Notes: generated from the sequence alone by a model not told the origin. 64,000 bases of DNA from Grimontia hollisae CIP 101886 (GCF_000176515.1 NZ_ADAQ01000013.1:149361-213360), one strand, 5' to 3'. Positions 1-9,492 are shown, counted from the first letter of the stretch. Made by a program: numbers and translations.

Positions 1-358
1 TGAGGTAGCCGTTGTCGTCTTGCACGATAGCGAGTAAGTCGACGATGTCATCGATGGTTTTTTCCAACACTGGGTCTGGATGCTTAGCCAGAATGTACGC
101 TGCGGACTCTAACCATTTGGTTACATCACTGTCTTGGAAAACCATGCCGTGGAATTCACCATCTTGCAGACCTGCCGCAATCGCGTAGTTGTCAATAGCA
201 TGGCTTGGCTCTGCACCTTCAATATTGTCATTCAGCGCATCCCATTGATATGGGATCACAACATCTTTCACCAGCTTTTGATAGTTGAGCCAAAAATCAT
301 CTTTTATATCAATATCTTGTAATGATATTTCAAGTGGTTTGATAGAAGTCATTTTCAT
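1..358 (-). CDS. GH127 beta-L-arabinofuranosidase, N-terminal part (cut by window edge)
   Basis: This is the N-terminal 119 residues of a glycoside hydrolase read on the minus strand from the ATG at 358; the rest lies left of the window. Residues such as FWLNYQKLVKDVVIPYQW and EFHGMVFQDSDVTKWLESAA match, from memory, the start of GH127 (former DUF1680) enzymes such as bifidobacterial HypBA1, which release L-arabinofuranose from oligosaccharides. No signal peptide is visible, so it is probably cytoplasmic and acts on imported arabino-oligosaccharides. It begins 12 bases after the stop of the GPH transporter, so the two should form one leftward operon supplying L-arabinose to AraA, AraB and AraD. 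The family call is good; the exact substrate is inferred. Confidence 0.8.
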   Translation of the reverse strand, partial: MKMTSIKPLEISLQDIDIKDDFWLNYQKLVKDVVIPYQWDALNDNIEGAEPSHAIDNYAIAAGLQDGEFHGMVFQDSDVTKWLESAAYILAKHPDPVLEKTIDDIVDLLAIVQDDNGYL

Positions 359-370
359 GATTAAACCCAA

Positions 371-1753
371 TTAAATAGGTGCTTGACCCGTTTCTAATTT
401 TTTCATTGCTAAGCGGGAAAGCAGTTCTTTATCGACAAAGAAACGTTTCACTGTCAGAGCAAGGAGTAAATGCAGTACGCCTGGAATAACAGTTGAAAGT
501 AATGAGATGCCTTGCAGCGAAAGCGGAGTTTGGTTTTCTGCTCCTGCAGAGTAAGACACTGCAACCAATACGCCGCTGATGATAAGTCCAGATAGCGCCC
601 AGGCGAGTTTTATAAAGAAGAGGTTAAACGCGAAGTTCATGCCGGATGTCCTGACCCCAGTCTTTAATACGCCGTATTCGTCGGCAAACGCAACCATGGT
701 GAAGTGTAGTGGAAGGGCAAAACCAAACACCACACAACAGATGAAGACCAGGCCAAGCCATAGGGTTGGATTGTCACCCGGTACAAAGTACACCACAAAG
801 TGAGCCACAGCGAGGATCGCGTTAATAGCAAAGTAGATGTCTCGCACTTTAAAACGCTGGGTGAAGTAAGGAAGAATCAACGCGCCGATAATGCCGCCTA
901 GTGTTGCCAGACCAAAGAACCAAGATACGTAAGATCCGCCTTCATTCAGTACGTAGGTAATGAAGTACATCGCTGCACCGCCTTTGGTGTTGAAGATGGT
1001 GATCAGCAGTAGCGACATGATGAATGTGAGGATTAACTGGTCGTTTTGACGGATGTTTTTCAGGTTCTTCTTCAGATCAAACTTGGTTGTTTTTGTTTTG
1101 ATATATTCTTTGGTGTTGAAAAAGCAGAAAAGGATCATCAGCATTGCCGCAAATGCGAGGATACCGACACCGATTTGATAGCCCAATGCCTGGTCACCTT
1201 CGCCAAAATAAGTGACCAGGAAGGGGAGGCCAGCAGAGACAGCAAAACCCGCCACGCCTGAGATCGCAAAACGGTAAGACTGGCAAGAAATTACTTCCGC
1301 TGGGTTATCTGTGATGCGGGTGATCAGTGCGCAATAAGGCACGTTGTTGAGTGTGTAAAGCAGCGATAAGCCAAAGTAAGTGACAATGGCGTAGAACACT
1401 TTCCATCCGTAAGAAAGGTCAGGGACGGTAAAAGTCATAATACAGATAAGTGCGAGTGGTACCGCGGTCCATAAGATAAATGGGCGAAACTTGCCCTGTT
1501 TGGTTTCTGTTTTATCTGCAATTACGCCGACGATAGGATCGGTGATGGCGTCAAAAATGCGCAAGACGACGAAAATTGTTCCGACGATTGCCGGTGTTAA
1601 ACCAAAAATGTCGGTATAGAAGAATGTGAGGAAATTAGAAATCAAGCCGGTGATGACCGTACCGCCAGCATCACCAAACCCGTACCCCATCCTTTCGCGG
1701 ATCTTTAATCCATCTCTTTGTACTGGTGGAGATATCACCTGCACATTTTCCAT
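371..1753 (-). CDS. GPH-family (MFS) glycoside/pentoside cation symporter
   Basis: A 460-residue polytopic membrane protein with about 12 hydrophobic segments and the typical start of the glycoside-pentoside-hexuronide:cation symporter family (MelB, XylP, YicJ relatives): RERMGYGFGDAGG near residue 20, then FFYTDIFGL and RIFDAITDPIVG (MFS-type loop with DPIVG near residue 75). It should carry a glycoside or pentoside, here most likely L-arabinose or arabino-oligosaccharides, across the inner membrane with Na+ or H+. The ATG is preceded by an AGAGG-like ribosome site. It is divergent from araB and directly upstream of the GH127 gene. Substrate is inferred from context only; the family itself is well supported. 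Confidence 0.85.
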   Translation of the reverse strand: MENVQVISPPVQRDGLKIRERMGYGFGDAGGTVITGLISNFLTFFYTDIFGLTPAIVGTIFVVLRIFDAITDPIVGVIADKTETKQGKFRPFILWTAVPLALICIMTFTVPDLSYGWKVFYAIVTYFGLSLLYTLNNVPYCALITRITDNPAEVISCQSYRFAISGVAGFAVSAGLPFLVTYFGEGDQALGYQIGVGILAFAAMLMILFCFFNTKEYIKTKTTKFDLKKNLKNIRQNDQLILTFIMSLLLITIFNTKGGAAMYFITYVLNEGGSYVSWFFGLATLGGIIGALILPYFTQRFKVRDIYFAINAILAVAHFVVYFVPGDNPTLWLGLVFICCVVFGFALPLHFTMVAFADEYGVLKTGVRTSGMNFAFNLFFIKLAWALSGLIISGVLVAVSYSAGAENQTPLSLQGISLLSTVIPGVLHLLLALTVKRFFVDKELLSRLAMKKLETGQAPI

Positions 1754-1846
1754 AATTATTTACCTCTTGAATTTTTCACGTCGGAATGGCGTTAGTTTAG
1801 GAATGCGATCCTGAAATAAAGAGAACTTGATCACGCGATAAAACTG

Positions 1847-1884
1847 TAGCGATTTTATCCATTTATTTAGCGATTTTTTCCGAA
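1847..1884 (+). promoter_or_regulatory. AraC-like binding sites, distal pair
   Basis: Two direct 17-bp elements start with TAGCGATTTT: TAGCGATTTTATCCATT at 1847-1863 and TAGCGATTTTTTCCGAA at 1868-1884. Their starts are 21 bp apart, the period of the E. coli araI1-araI2 half-sites. The first matches the E. coli araI1 sequence as I remember it at about 14 of 17 positions. It may serve the leftward symporter promoter or act as an upstream looping site for araB. Confidence 0.6.
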
Positions 1885-2050
1885 CAATGAATTTGGCAAA
1901 GCGTTTCTCTTAATTCATTGTTTTATAAAAATACTTGTTGATTTTCATACTTGTTTGGTTTGGCAACCGGTTATATGCCATCTGTTTTTTATATTTTTGT
2001 ATCAGTGACGAACATTGGCTGAATCGATCGAAATGTCGCCCATCAGTGGA

Positions 2051-2088
2051 TAGCGATATTGTCTATATATATAGCCAATACCTGAATG
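2051..2088 (+). promoter_or_regulatory. AraC-like binding sites, araB-proximal pair
   Basis: TAGCGATATTGTCTATA at 2051-2067 and a weaker element starting TAGCCAATACC at 2072-2088, again 21 bp apart and in the same orientation as the distal pair. They end about 70 bases before the araB start codon, so the second element would overlap the -35 position, as araI2 does in E. coli. The pairs are 204 bp apart. Seen by eye; binding is inferred. Confidence 0.5.
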
Positions 2089-2157
2089 GTGCTCCCCACG
2101 CTGCTCCGATTAAATATGTGAAAACAAACATTCACTTTAAATGATTGGTAAGCAGTT

Positions 2158-3834
2158 ATGAGTGTTGAGAAATATACGATTGGTCTGGATTTCGGCTCTG
2201 ATTCTGTTCGTGCGTTATTGGTAAATACGGCGACAGGTCAGGAAGTGGCGTGCGGGGTTCAATACTATCCGCGTTGGATGGAAGGACGATATTGCCACGC
2301 AGCGATGTCTCAGTTCCGCCAACACCCTCGCGATTACATTGAAGCGATGACGGCCGTAGTCAAAGAAACGCTGGCACAAGTATCAGAACAAGTACGACAA
2401 AACGTTGTCGGGATCGGCGTCGATACTACAGGTTCAACACCTGCGCCAGTGGATAAAGACGGGAATGTTTTAGCGCTGTTGCCAGAATTTGAGCACAACC
2501 CAAACGCAATGTTTATTCTGTGGAAAGATCATACTTCAATTCAAAAAGCAGAACGCATCAACCAGCTCGCGCATAGCGGCGATTTCCCTGACTACACCCG
2601 TTATGTTGGCGGTATTTACTCCTCTGAATGGTTTTGGGCGAAAGCCGCGTGGATCGGTGAGCAAGACGCGAAAGTTGCTGAGCACGCTTACACTTGGGTT
2701 GAACTATGTGATTGGATTCCCGCATTACTTTCGGGCAACCAAGCACCGAATAAACTGCGCCGCGGTATTTGCGCGGCAGGGCATAAAGCGCTATGGCATG
2801 ACGAATGGAACGGCCTGCCATCCCAAGCATTCCTATCGGCGATCTCTCCAACACTAGATGGTATCCGCGAACGTATGTTCGACCAAGTGTATACCTCTGA
2901 CCAACAGGCGGGCGTGTTATCTACCGAATGGGCTGAGCGTTTGGGCTTACCCGAAGGCATCGCGGTTGCCATCGGTGAATTTGACTGTCACATGGGCGCG
3001 GTTGGCGCAGGGGCGGGCGAACACGATTTGGTGAAAGTGATCGGCACTTCTACTTGTGACATTTTGATGGTTGACCCAGAGCAACTGGGCGACAAAACCA
3101 TCGAAGGGATTTGCGGCCAAGTGAAAGGCAGCGCGCTTCCTCAACTGGTGGCACTCGAAGCGGGTCAATCGGCGTTTGGTGACGTTTACGCCTGGTACAA
3201 ACGCCTGTTGATGTGGCCAATTCAGCAATGGGTGACGAGTCACCCTGAAGATCAGCATCTGCTCGACAACCTCGATAATATTTTGATTCCAATGTTGACT
3301 GATGCAGCGACCGAACATCCACAAACCGAGTATTCACCACTGAGCTTGGATTGGCACAACGGTCGCAGAACACCGAATGCCAACCAGCGTTTAAAAGGCG
3401 TGGTGAGCGGACTGAACCTCGGTAGTTCAGCGCCGGATATTTTCTACAGCTTGGTTGAATCTACCGCGCACGGTGCAAAAGCGATCATGGATTGCATGAC
3501 AACCCAAGGCGTTGACGTTAACCGAGTGTTGGCGATTGGCGGCATCGCACAGAAATCGCCTCTGGTGATGCAGACGTGTGCTGACGTGATGGGGCGTGAT
3601 ATCGCAGTGGTTGAATCAGATCAGTGTTGTGCGTTGGGCGCGGCTATCTTCGCGGCTGTTGCCGCGGGTGCACATGTCAGTGTCAGTGAAGCGCAGGCCG
3701 CGATGGCGAGCCCTATCCGCCATGTGTATACCCCAGTTCAATGCCGTGCCGATTTTTATCAAGGTCGCCATCAGGCGTATTCACAACTAGGTCAGCATAT
3801 TGAAACCTTCACTGACCAACAGAAGGAAGATTAA
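2158..3834 (+). CDS. araB: Ribulokinase AraB
   Basis: FGGY-family sugar kinase of 558 residues (E. coli AraB is 566) that phosphorylates L-ribulose to L-ribulose 5-phosphate in the cytoplasm. The N-terminal phosphate-binding motif [16 protein letters not shown] is at residues 7-22, with a [13 protein letters not shown] segment near residue 90 typical of ribulokinases. The C-terminal ATPase part shows [13 protein letters not shown] and [16 protein letters not shown]. It starts an araB-araD-araA operon: araD begins 2 bases after the stop. Expression is probably AraC-controlled through the sites at 2051-2088. Intact, with high confidence in function. Confidence 0.97.
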   Translation: MSVEKYTIGLDFGSDSVRALLVNTATGQEVACGVQYYPRWMEGRYCHAAMSQFRQHPRDYIEAMTAVVKETLAQVSEQVRQNVVGIGVDTTGSTPAPVDKDGNVLALLPEFEHNPNAMFILWKDHTSIQKAERINQLAHSGDFPDYTRYVGGIYSSEWFWAKAAWIGEQDAKVAEHAYTWVELCDWIPALLSGNQAPNKLRRGICAAGHKALWHDEWNGLPSQAFLSAISPTLDGIRERMFDQVYTSDQQAGVLSTEWAERLGLPEGIAVAIGEFDCHMGAVGAGAGEHDLVKVIGTSTCDILMVDPEQLGDKTIEGICGQVKGSALPQLVALEAGQSAFGDVYAWYKRLLMWPIQQWVTSHPEDQHLLDNLDNILIPMLTDAATEHPQTEYSPLSLDWHNGRRTPNANQRLKGVVSGLNLGSSAPDIFYSLVESTAHGAKAIMDCMTTQGVDVNRVLAIGGIAQKSPLVMQTCADVMGRDIAVVESDQCCALGAAIFAAVAAGAHVSVSEAQAAMASPIRHVYTPVQCRADFYQGRHQAYSQLGQHIETFTDQQKED

Positions 3835-3836
3835 GC

Positions 3837-4553
3837 ATGCAAGACGTGATCTCAAATCCACAGCTACTTCCTGAACTCAGAGAGCAAGTTTGGCGCGCCA
3901 ATATGGACCTGCAGGTTCATAAGTTGGTGACGTTTACCTGGGGGAATGTCTCTGGTATCGACCGCAAATCTGGCTTAGTGGTGATTAAGCCAAGCGGCGT
4001 TGCGTATGAAGATCTTTGCCCAGAAAACATGGTGGTTGTCGATCTGGATGGCACCGTGATTCAAGGCGCTCTAAAGCCGTCTTCGGATACTGCCACGCAT
4101 CTGGCGTTGTACCGTGCGTTTCCTCAATTAAGTGGTGTGGTGCATACCCATTCGTCTTATGCAACCTCATGGGCGCAAGCAGGCGCGGCTATTCCAGCCT
4201 TTGGCACCACGCATGCGGACTATTTCTACGGACATATTCCGTGTACCCGCGCTTTGACTAAACAAGAGATTGAAAGCAACTACGAACTCAATACTGGCAA
4301 AGTGATCGTCGAGACAATCGGAGACGCTGACCCGATGGCGATTCCCGGAATCTTGGTTCGCGAGCACGCGCCATTTACTTGGGGGACCGACCCGCACAAC
4401 GCCGTACATAACGCGGTAGTGGTGGAAGAGGTTGCCAAAATGGCGCTCCACACGATCAGCATCAACCCGAGTACCTTACCGATCCCACAGACCTTGTTGG
4501 ATAAACACTACCTGCGCAAGCACGGTAAAGACGCGTACTACGGGCAAAAATAA
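3837..4553 (+). CDS. araD: L-ribulose-5-phosphate 4-epimerase AraD
   Basis: A 238-residue class II aldolase-fold enzyme (E. coli AraD is 231) that converts L-ribulose 5-phosphate into D-xylulose 5-phosphate, the last step of arabinose catabolism. Visible family signatures are the phosphate-binding TWGNVSGID near residue 35, the zinc-binding [15 protein letters not shown] near residue 100 and the third zinc histidine region [11 protein letters not shown] near residue 175. The start codon lies 2 bases after araB, so translation is likely coupled. Its product feeds the non-oxidative pentose phosphate pathway. Intact. Confidence 0.97.
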   Translation: MQDVISNPQLLPELREQVWRANMDLQVHKLVTFTWGNVSGIDRKSGLVVIKPSGVAYEDLCPENMVVVDLDGTVIQGALKPSSDTATHLALYRAFPQLSGVVHTHSSYATSWAQAGAAIPAFGTTHADYFYGHIPCTRALTKQEIESNYELNTGKVIVETIGDADPMAIPGILVREHAPFTWGTDPHNAVHNAVVVEEVAKMALHTISINPSTLPIPQTLLDKHYLRKHGKDAYYGQK

Positions 4554-4615
4554 CGAACAATTGTCGCTTGGCTAATTGGCAAGGCACTATGCGACACAGA
4601 ATAACAGAGGCACTT

Positions 4616-6118
4616 ATGAAAGATTTAACAAACAAATCTGTATGGTTTATCACGGGTTCACAGCATCTTTACGGTCCTAAAGTACTGGAGCAAGTAGCAA
4701 AGAATAGCGAAGAAATCGTTGCAGGTTTTAACCTGAGTAACGATGTATGTGTGCCCATTGTGTGTAAAAAGACCGTAACATCGCCAGAGGAAATTCTTAA
4801 TGTTTGCCAACAAGCGAACAATGACGAAAACTGTCTGGGTGTGGTGTTATGGATGCACACCTTCTCACCAGCAAAAATGTGGATTTCAGGTCTTAAGCAA
4901 CTGAATAAACCGTTTGTTCATTTGCATACCCAGTTTAGCGAAGCGCTGCCTTGGGAAAGCATCGACATGAACTACATGAACCTCAACCAAAGTGCGCACG
5001 GTGACCGCGAATTTGGCTTTATTGGTACGCGTCTTGGTTTGGGTCGCCGCGTTATTGTTGGGCATTGGCAGAAACCTTCAGTACGCAAGCAGCTTGATCA
5101 CTGGTGCCGTGCGGCGATTGGTTGGCATGAAAGTCATACTTTGCGTGTTGCACGCTTTGGCGACAACATGCGTCAAGTCGCGGTCACCGAAGGTAACAAA
5201 GTCAGTGCACAAATTGAATTCGGCTTTGAAGTGCATGCTTATGGCTTAGGTGAACTGGCTGAAGTCGTTAACCAAGTGGAAGACAGTGCGATCAACGCTC
5301 TGCTGGAAGAGTACCGCGCCACGTATCGCATCGCGCCTGAGATTTTTGAAACGCCAGAACAGTTGGACATTCTTAAGAACGAAGCGCGTCTTGAACTCGG
5401 TATGGAAACTTTCCTGCAAGAACGCGGCTGCATGGCGTTTGTGAACACGTTTGAAAACCTGACGGGGTTGACTAATCTGCCCGGTTTGGCGACGCAACGC
5501 TTAATGGAAAAAGGCTACGGCTACGGTGGTGAAGGCGACTGGAAAACAGCGGCGCTGACACGCATTATCAAAACCATGGGTCAAGGCTTACCGGGTGGCA
5601 CGTCTTTTATGGAAGATTACACTTATAACCTTACTGGAGAAGGGCAAGTGCTGGGCGCGCACATGCTGGAAGTCTGTCCGACGATTGCCGCGGGCAAGCC
5701 ATCGATTGAGATTCATCGTCACACTATTGGTAAAACTGACGACGTGGCACGTGCGATCTTCAGTGCTAAAGCGGGACCTGCATTGGTGGCGACCTTGATT
5801 GACTTGGGTAACCGCTACCGCTTGTTGGTGAATGAAATTAATACCGTGACACCGCCATCAGAGCTACCGAATTTGCCAGTGGCTCACGCGCTTTGGGAAC
5901 CGCAACCAAACCTTGAAGTGTCTGCGGCAGCATGGATTCATGCGGGTGGTGCGCACCACAGCGTATACACGCAAAACGTGACCTTAGATATGTTGGAAGA
6001 CTTTGCTGAATTTGCAGGTATCGAACTGGTTGTGATTGACAAGAATACCACCATTCGTGACTTCAAAACGGAGCTGAAACACAACAGTCTGTTCTACCGT
6101 TTTAATACTGGTATCTAA
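4616..6118 (+). CDS. araA: L-arabinose isomerase AraA
   Basis: Isomerises L-arabinose to L-ribulose in the cytoplasm with a divalent metal. I chose the ATG at 4616 ([20 protein letters not shown]) because it gives exactly 500 residues, the length of E. coli AraA, and follows an AGAGG ribosome site; the open frame extends upstream to 4568 without family similarity. Conserved segments include [27 protein letters not shown], the metal-binding region around [16 protein letters not shown] and IEIHRHTIG, and the C-terminal [12 protein letters not shown]. It is the last gene of araBDA, 62 bases after araD, and a clear terminator follows. Confidence 0.97.
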   Translation: MKDLTNKSVWFITGSQHLYGPKVLEQVAKNSEEIVAGFNLSNDVCVPIVCKKTVTSPEEILNVCQQANNDENCLGVVLWMHTFSPAKMWISGLKQLNKPFVHLHTQFSEALPWESIDMNYMNLNQSAHGDREFGFIGTRLGLGRRVIVGHWQKPSVRKQLDHWCRAAIGWHESHTLRVARFGDNMRQVAVTEGNKVSAQIEFGFEVHAYGLGELAEVVNQVEDSAINALLEEYRATYRIAPEIFETPEQLDILKNEARLELGMETFLQERGCMAFVNTFENLTGLTNLPGLATQRLMEKGYGYGGEGDWKTAALTRIIKTMGQGLPGGTSFMEDYTYNLTGEGQVLGAHMLEVCPTIAAGKPSIEIHRHTIGKTDDVARAIFSAKAGPALVATLIDLGNRYRLLVNEINTVTPPSELPNLPVAHALWEPQPNLEVSAAAWIHAGGAHHSVYTQNVTLDMLEDFAEFAGIELVVIDKNTTIRDFKTELKHNSLFYRFNTGI

Positions 6119-6127
6119 CAACACGCA

Positions 6128-6170
6128 AACGCCTATTTGGTTGACAGGGTCAGTTAAATAGGCGTTTTTT
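6128..6170 (+). terminator. Rho-independent terminator after araA
   Basis: Perfect 11-bp stem AACGCCTATTT / AAATAGGCGTT (6128-6138 and 6156-6166) followed by a T run to 6170, nine bases after the araA stop. Confidence 0.9.
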
Positions 6171-6323
6171 CCTATCGTAGAACAACCAATTCCCGTGTTT
6201 CATTCTGTCTTTCCCAATGAATTGAACGATTCCCTTCCCCTCTCGCTTTCGTTACCTGTTTCGTTCTTGTGTAGAATAATCGAGTAAAATTGGGTCTTCA
6301 TGCGGATGCCAAAAGGAGTAATT

Positions 6324-7148
6324 ATGTCATACCAAGTGCTTGCACTAGACCTTGACGGAACCACGCTCAAGGATGACCACACACTTAACCCTTGGGTCAT
6401 CGAGTGTGTGCAGCAAATATCGAAAAAGTATCATGTGCTGGTGGTGACTGGGCGTCATCATACAGCGGCTAAACCTTATTACGAAGAACTTGGTATTGAT
6501 ACACCAATCATTTGTTGTAATGGCGTTTATCGCTACAACTATGCATCGGATACGGTTGAAACCAGCATGCCGATCCCTAAATCTCTGGCGAAAGAGTTCT
6601 TGAACGTAGCCAATCAGCACGCATTGAGGATGGTGATGTATACCGAATCTGGCATGGCGTACTTACAGCAGAATCCTATGCCTTATATGATCCCGCTACA
6701 ACGATGGGCAATGCGTTACCCAATTGAAAAGCGGCCAAATATTTACCAAATCGAAGATTTCCGCCACGAACTGGAGTTAGCGACTGAGGTTTGGAAGTTT
6801 GTGGTTCAGGGAAACGACGATAACTTTCACTCATTTATGCAGGAACCTATGATTTTAGAGCACTTTTCTGGTTCAATATCCGGCGAAAATCGGGTGGATT
6901 TGGCGATGAAAGGCCACAGTAAAGGTCAGGCATTGAAAGACTATCTCGCTACACGCCAACTTGATATCGAACAAGCGGTTGCGGTCGGTGACAACTATAA
7001 TGATATATCCATGCTGAGCATGGCAGGCTGTGGAGTGGCGATGTTGCACGCTGATGATGATGTTAAGCGTCATGCCGATAGAATCACCACGACTGACAAC
7101 CACGGCGAAGGGTTATCACAATTACTCAGACAACTCTTCCCACTTTGA
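6324..7148 (+). CDS. HAD-superfamily phosphatase (Cof/YidA-like)
   Basis: A 274-residue haloacid-dehalogenase phosphatase of the Cof/YidA (HAD type IIB) family, which dephosphorylates sugar phosphates or related metabolites in the cytoplasm. Seen: nucleophile motif LALDLDGTTLKDDHTL at residues 5-20, motif II VVTGRHH near residue 48, a cap domain, the lysine-containing GHSKGQALKDYL near residue 200 and the Mg-binding AVGDNYNDISML near residue 225. I prefer the ATG at 6324 (MSYQVLALDLDG), behind AAAAGGAG, over the in-frame ATG at 6300. It sits between araA and araC but follows the araA terminator, so co-regulation is not proven. Substrate unknown. Confidence 0.88.
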   Translation: MSYQVLALDLDGTTLKDDHTLNPWVIECVQQISKKYHVLVVTGRHHTAAKPYYEELGIDTPIICCNGVYRYNYASDTVETSMPIPKSLAKEFLNVANQHALRMVMYTESGMAYLQQNPMPYMIPLQRWAMRYPIEKRPNIYQIEDFRHELELATEVWKFVVQGNDDNFHSFMQEPMILEHFSGSISGENRVDLAMKGHSKGQALKDYLATRQLDIEQAVAVGDNYNDISMLSMAGCGVAMLHADDDVKRHADRITTTDNHGEGLSQLLRQLFPL

Positions 7149-7158
7149 TTTATTTTTT

Positions 7159-7186
7159 GCGCCGCCCGGTTTTAGCGGCGCTTGTT
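7159..7186 (+). terminator. Possible terminator after the HAD gene
   Basis: GC-rich stem GCGCCGC / GCGGCGC (7159-7165, 7175-7181) just after the HAD stop. The following T stretch (TTGTT) is short, so it may be a weak terminator that lets araC be partly read through. Confidence 0.5.
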
Positions 7187-7209
7187 AATGCTGTCATACA
7201 GAAGAGAGA

Positions 7210-8046
7210 ATGCAAAACGATCCATTGAAACCTGGATATGACTTCAATGCTCATTTGGTTGCGGGCTTAACGCCGATCTCAAAAGGCAACGATCTAGACT
7301 TTGTGATAGACCGCCCGAATGGGATGAAGGGTTTTATTATCAACCTGACGGTTAAAGGGCAGGGCACTGTGTTCCACGGTGAGGATTCCTTTACAGTCAA
7401 TGAAGGCGATTTATTGCTCTTTCCTACCGGCGTTTCGCACTATTACCACCGCTCAGAAGAGGCGGAAGATTGGTACCATCGTTGGATCTATTTCCGCCCC
7501 CGTGCTTACTGGATCAATCGTCTTAAGTGGGAAAACTGCATCAACGGCGTTTTCATCACAAAAGGTGTGCACATTGACGATCAGGAAAAGCTCGAGCTGT
7601 TGTTTAAGCAGATAGAGGTACTGAGCAAACAAGATGAACCTTACAGCGATGAGCTGACGCTCAATTTGTTAGAGCAGTTGTTGCTTCGATGCAAAATGAA
7701 CCAGCCCAACCTGATTAAAAAGCGCGTTGATCCGCGAATCACTGATGTTTTGAACTACATGGCCAAGCACCTCAACGAAGATTTCAGCAATGAAAAATTG
7801 GCGGAGCTGGTCTGTCTGTCGCCATCTCGTTTAGGGCATTTGTTCCGGGATGAAGTTGGCATGACGATTACCCAATGGCGTGATGATCAACGAATCAGCC
7901 GTGCTAAGCAGTTACTGGTAACGTCGAACTACTCCATTAACCAAATATCTCGTTTGATTGGGTATTCAGACCCTCTCTACTTTTCGCGTGTGTTCAAGAA
8001 TAAAGCGGGTTTAAGTCCGAAGCTCTTTCGTGAGAAAGTGATGTAA
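7210..8046 (+). CDS. araC: Arabinose operon regulator AraC
   Basis: A 278-residue AraC-family transcription regulator. The N-terminal part is a cupin-type sugar-binding and dimerisation domain: the N-terminal arm is followed by GFIINLTVKGQGTVFHGED, near residue 50, and by a jelly-roll segment GDLLLFPTGVSHYYHR. The C-terminal part is a double helix-turn-helix domain (about residues 175-275) with LAELVCLSPSRLGHLFRDEV and INQISRLIGYSDPLYFSRVF, both typical of AraC. Its place at the end of the arabinose locus and the araI-like sites upstream of araB support control of araBDA and the symporter by L-arabinose. It is close in length to E. coli AraC (292). Confidence 0.93.
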   Translation: MQNDPLKPGYDFNAHLVAGLTPISKGNDLDFVIDRPNGMKGFIINLTVKGQGTVFHGEDSFTVNEGDLLLFPTGVSHYYHRSEEAEDWYHRWIYFRPRAYWINRLKWENCINGVFITKGVHIDDQEKLELLFKQIEVLSKQDEPYSDELTLNLLEQLLLRCKMNQPNLIKKRVDPRITDVLNYMAKHLNEDFSNEKLAELVCLSPSRLGHLFRDEVGMTITQWRDDQRISRAKQLLVTSNYSINQISRLIGYSDPLYFSRVFKNKAGLSPKLFREKVM

Positions 8047-8134
8047 GCACTCGCTGGACACGATTACGTAAAAAGATCGGGCTTGATAGCGGCTTTAATC
8101 GGGTAGGGTGATGCTGTTAGGCATAGAGACACCT

Positions 8135-8171
8135 TTCAAAAACTCAGTACCTGCAAATCGCAGGTACTGAG
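8135..8171 (-). terminator. Terminator after the GH43 remnant
   Basis: Perfect 12-bp stem CTCAGTACCTGC / GCAGGTACTGAG (8143-8154, 8160-8171) followed on the minus strand by TTTTTGAAA. It lies 9 bases downstream of the GH43 remnant stop and shows that a full leftward gene once ended here. Confidence 0.9.
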
Positions 8172-8180
8172 ATCACAGGG

Positions 8181-8512
8181 TTAAATCGCTTCGCCGAAGA
8201 TAGGAAAACCGTCTTTCCATGTAAGACGTTTGATACGAGTATGACGGTTAGGGTCCCAAAGCGGGTCGCCCTCAATGTCAGTGTAATCACGCGCGTGATA
8301 CACCAGCAGGTCATTGCCTTCTTCATCGACGGTAAAACTGTTGTGACCAGGCCCGTACACTTTTTTCTCCCAGTTGGTTTTAAACACGGGCTCTTTGGCT
8401 TTCACCCAGCTTTTCGGGTCGAGTAAATTACTGTTTTCATCCGCGTACAGCAGTCCCATACAGTAGTTTTCGTCGGTCGCTTCTCAAGGACAGGTAATTT
8501 ATATTTGTACAT
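8181..8512 (-). pseudogene. GH43 alpha-L-arabinofuranosidase remnant (internal deletion)
   Basis: The minus-strand frame ending at 8181 encodes the C-terminal end of a GH43 arabinan-degrading enzyme: DENYCMGLLYADENSNLL, then KVYGPGHNSFTVDEEGND, LVYHARDYT and DPNRHTRIKRLTW, all GH43 hallmarks, but only about 100 residues. Upstream, an ATG at 8512 begins MYKYKLPVLEKR, which looks like a normal GH43 N-terminus, yet it is out of frame with the C-terminal part, and the roughly 200 residues expected between (with the catalytic Asp and Glu) are missing. I read this as an internal deletion that fused the two ends out of frame. It still has its terminator. The enzyme cannot be active. Together with GH127, it suggests past use of arabinan. 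Confidence 0.75.
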
Positions 8513-8862
8513 AGGGACTAATCCTTTGTTCTCACGATGGCGCAGATACTACTTAGGGATTAGTGGGCTTGACTGTTATCACTCTCATAGATAAATGGAG
8601 ATAGCCATTCTGTGCATACCTTCAGCCAATTTGTTTATATGGGTGGTTGATTTTTGTTCAGGATATATAAATAAAAATCCCAGAGTGACACAAAGAAATC
8701 CAACAAGGGTAAAGAAGATACAACGGGTCTTGGAAGTGACCGCGATGAACATGACATCCGGCCCTGAACGATCACAACTTTCAATGGAGCAAGGTTGACA
8801 GTAGCACGTTTTGTTTGGATTAATCGCAAGGGTATGAAGCCAGAGATTTCAGTTAATTTACT
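8513..8862. other. Intergenic stretch without a supported gene
   Basis: About 350 bases between the GH43 remnant and the next gene. Short open frames on both strands (60-70 codons) lack recognisable features and a good ribosome site. An 8-bp inverted repeat ACTAATCC / GGATTAGT (8517-8524, 8557-8564) lies directly upstream of the old GH43 start and could be part of its former promoter. Confidence 0.5.
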
Positions 8863-9429
8863 ATGTATATATTCGGATACGGAAGTTTGATTAATGACGC
8901 ATCACGGCGTTTAACTGGTGAAACGGGGAGGGCTGTACCTGCTGTGGTTTCCGGTTTGCAAAGGCATTGGGGGCACACAGGCTCACCGGTGATGTCCCAC
9001 TTGGTTGTCAGGGAAGGGGAAGGACAGTGCAATGGAGTATTGATCCACATTGAAGATGATGCGTTGGAGGTTTTTGATATCCGCGAAGCTGGTTATCAGC
9101 GTGTGCCGCTGGATTCAAAACGCATTCAGGTGCTTGAAGATGGGTTTGTGGTTGAAGGGCCGGTTTACGTCTATGTAACCGATGAGGTGGTCGCGCCTTG
9201 CTACACGCATCCGATAGCCCAAAGCTATGTCGACACGGTTTTGGCTGGGTGCCTGAGATATTCTGCTGATTTTGCAGAGTGCTTTATTTCATCGACATTA
9301 GGTTGGCACTTTCCGCGTATTGACGACAGACGCCAGCCGGTTTACCAGCGTGTAGCGGGTATTGAGGACAGTGATCGTGTTCTGATTGACAATATGCTGC
9401 AGTGCTGTCCCAGACCCTTCAAACGATAA
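8863..9429 (+). CDS. Gamma-glutamylcyclotransferase-like protein
   Basis: A 188-residue protein beginning MYIFGYGSLINDASR, the YGSL substrate-loop signature of the gamma-glutamylcyclotransferase (GGCT/AIG2/BtrG-like) fold. Further family features are VSGLQRHWGHTG, a GVLIHIEDDALEVFDIREAGYQRV segment around residues 62-85 with the usual acidic residue, and a VYVYV strand. Members cleave gamma-glutamyl amines or dipeptides to 5-oxoproline and the free amine; which one this acts on cannot be told. It stands alone and ends before a bidirectional terminator shared with the convergent OmpA-family gene. No signal peptide, so cytoplasmic. Confidence 0.82.
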   Translation: MYIFGYGSLINDASRRLTGETGRAVPAVVSGLQRHWGHTGSPVMSHLVVREGEGQCNGVLIHIEDDALEVFDIREAGYQRVPLDSKRIQVLEDGFVVEGPVYVYVTDEVVAPCYTHPIAQSYVDTVLAGCLRYSADFAECFISSTLGWHFPRIDDRRQPVYQRVAGIEDSDRVLIDNMLQCCPRPFKR

Positions 9430-9468
9430 TAGTGCTCTCAGATCAGCAGGTTTTCTTGCCTGAAACAA

Positions 9469-9492
9469 AAAGCCACGCAACCGCGTGGCTTT
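9469..9492. terminator. Bidirectional terminator
   Basis: Stem AAAGCCACGC / GCGTGGCTTT with a four-base loop, flanked by A and T runs, between the convergent cyclotransferase-like and OmpA-family genes. Confidence 0.88.

Larger units (their letters stand above)
1754..2157. promoter_or_regulatory. Divergent promoter region of the arabinose locus
   Basis: The 404 bases between the symporter and araB hold no credible gene. They contain two pairs of AraC-like half-sites (listed separately) starting at 1847/1868 and 2051/2072. A TTAAAT hexamer at about 2110-2115 sits where a -10 box would lie if the last half-site overlaps the -35 position. I did not find a convincing CRP site of the TGTGA-N6-TCACA form. 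Confidence 0.6.

Noticed and set aside
2110-2150. CRP site in front of araB (TGTGAAAACAAACATTCAC)
   Set aside because: The TGTGA and TCAC parts are 10 bases apart, not 6, so the match to the CRP consensus fails.
2489-3373. Several 90-125 codon frames on both strands inside araB
   Set aside because: They overlap a strongly supported ribulokinase and have no recognisable protein features.
8595-8829. Overlapping short open frames on both strands as possible small genes
   Set aside because: No ribosome site, family signature or consistent coding signs; likely chance frames in an intergenic stretch.
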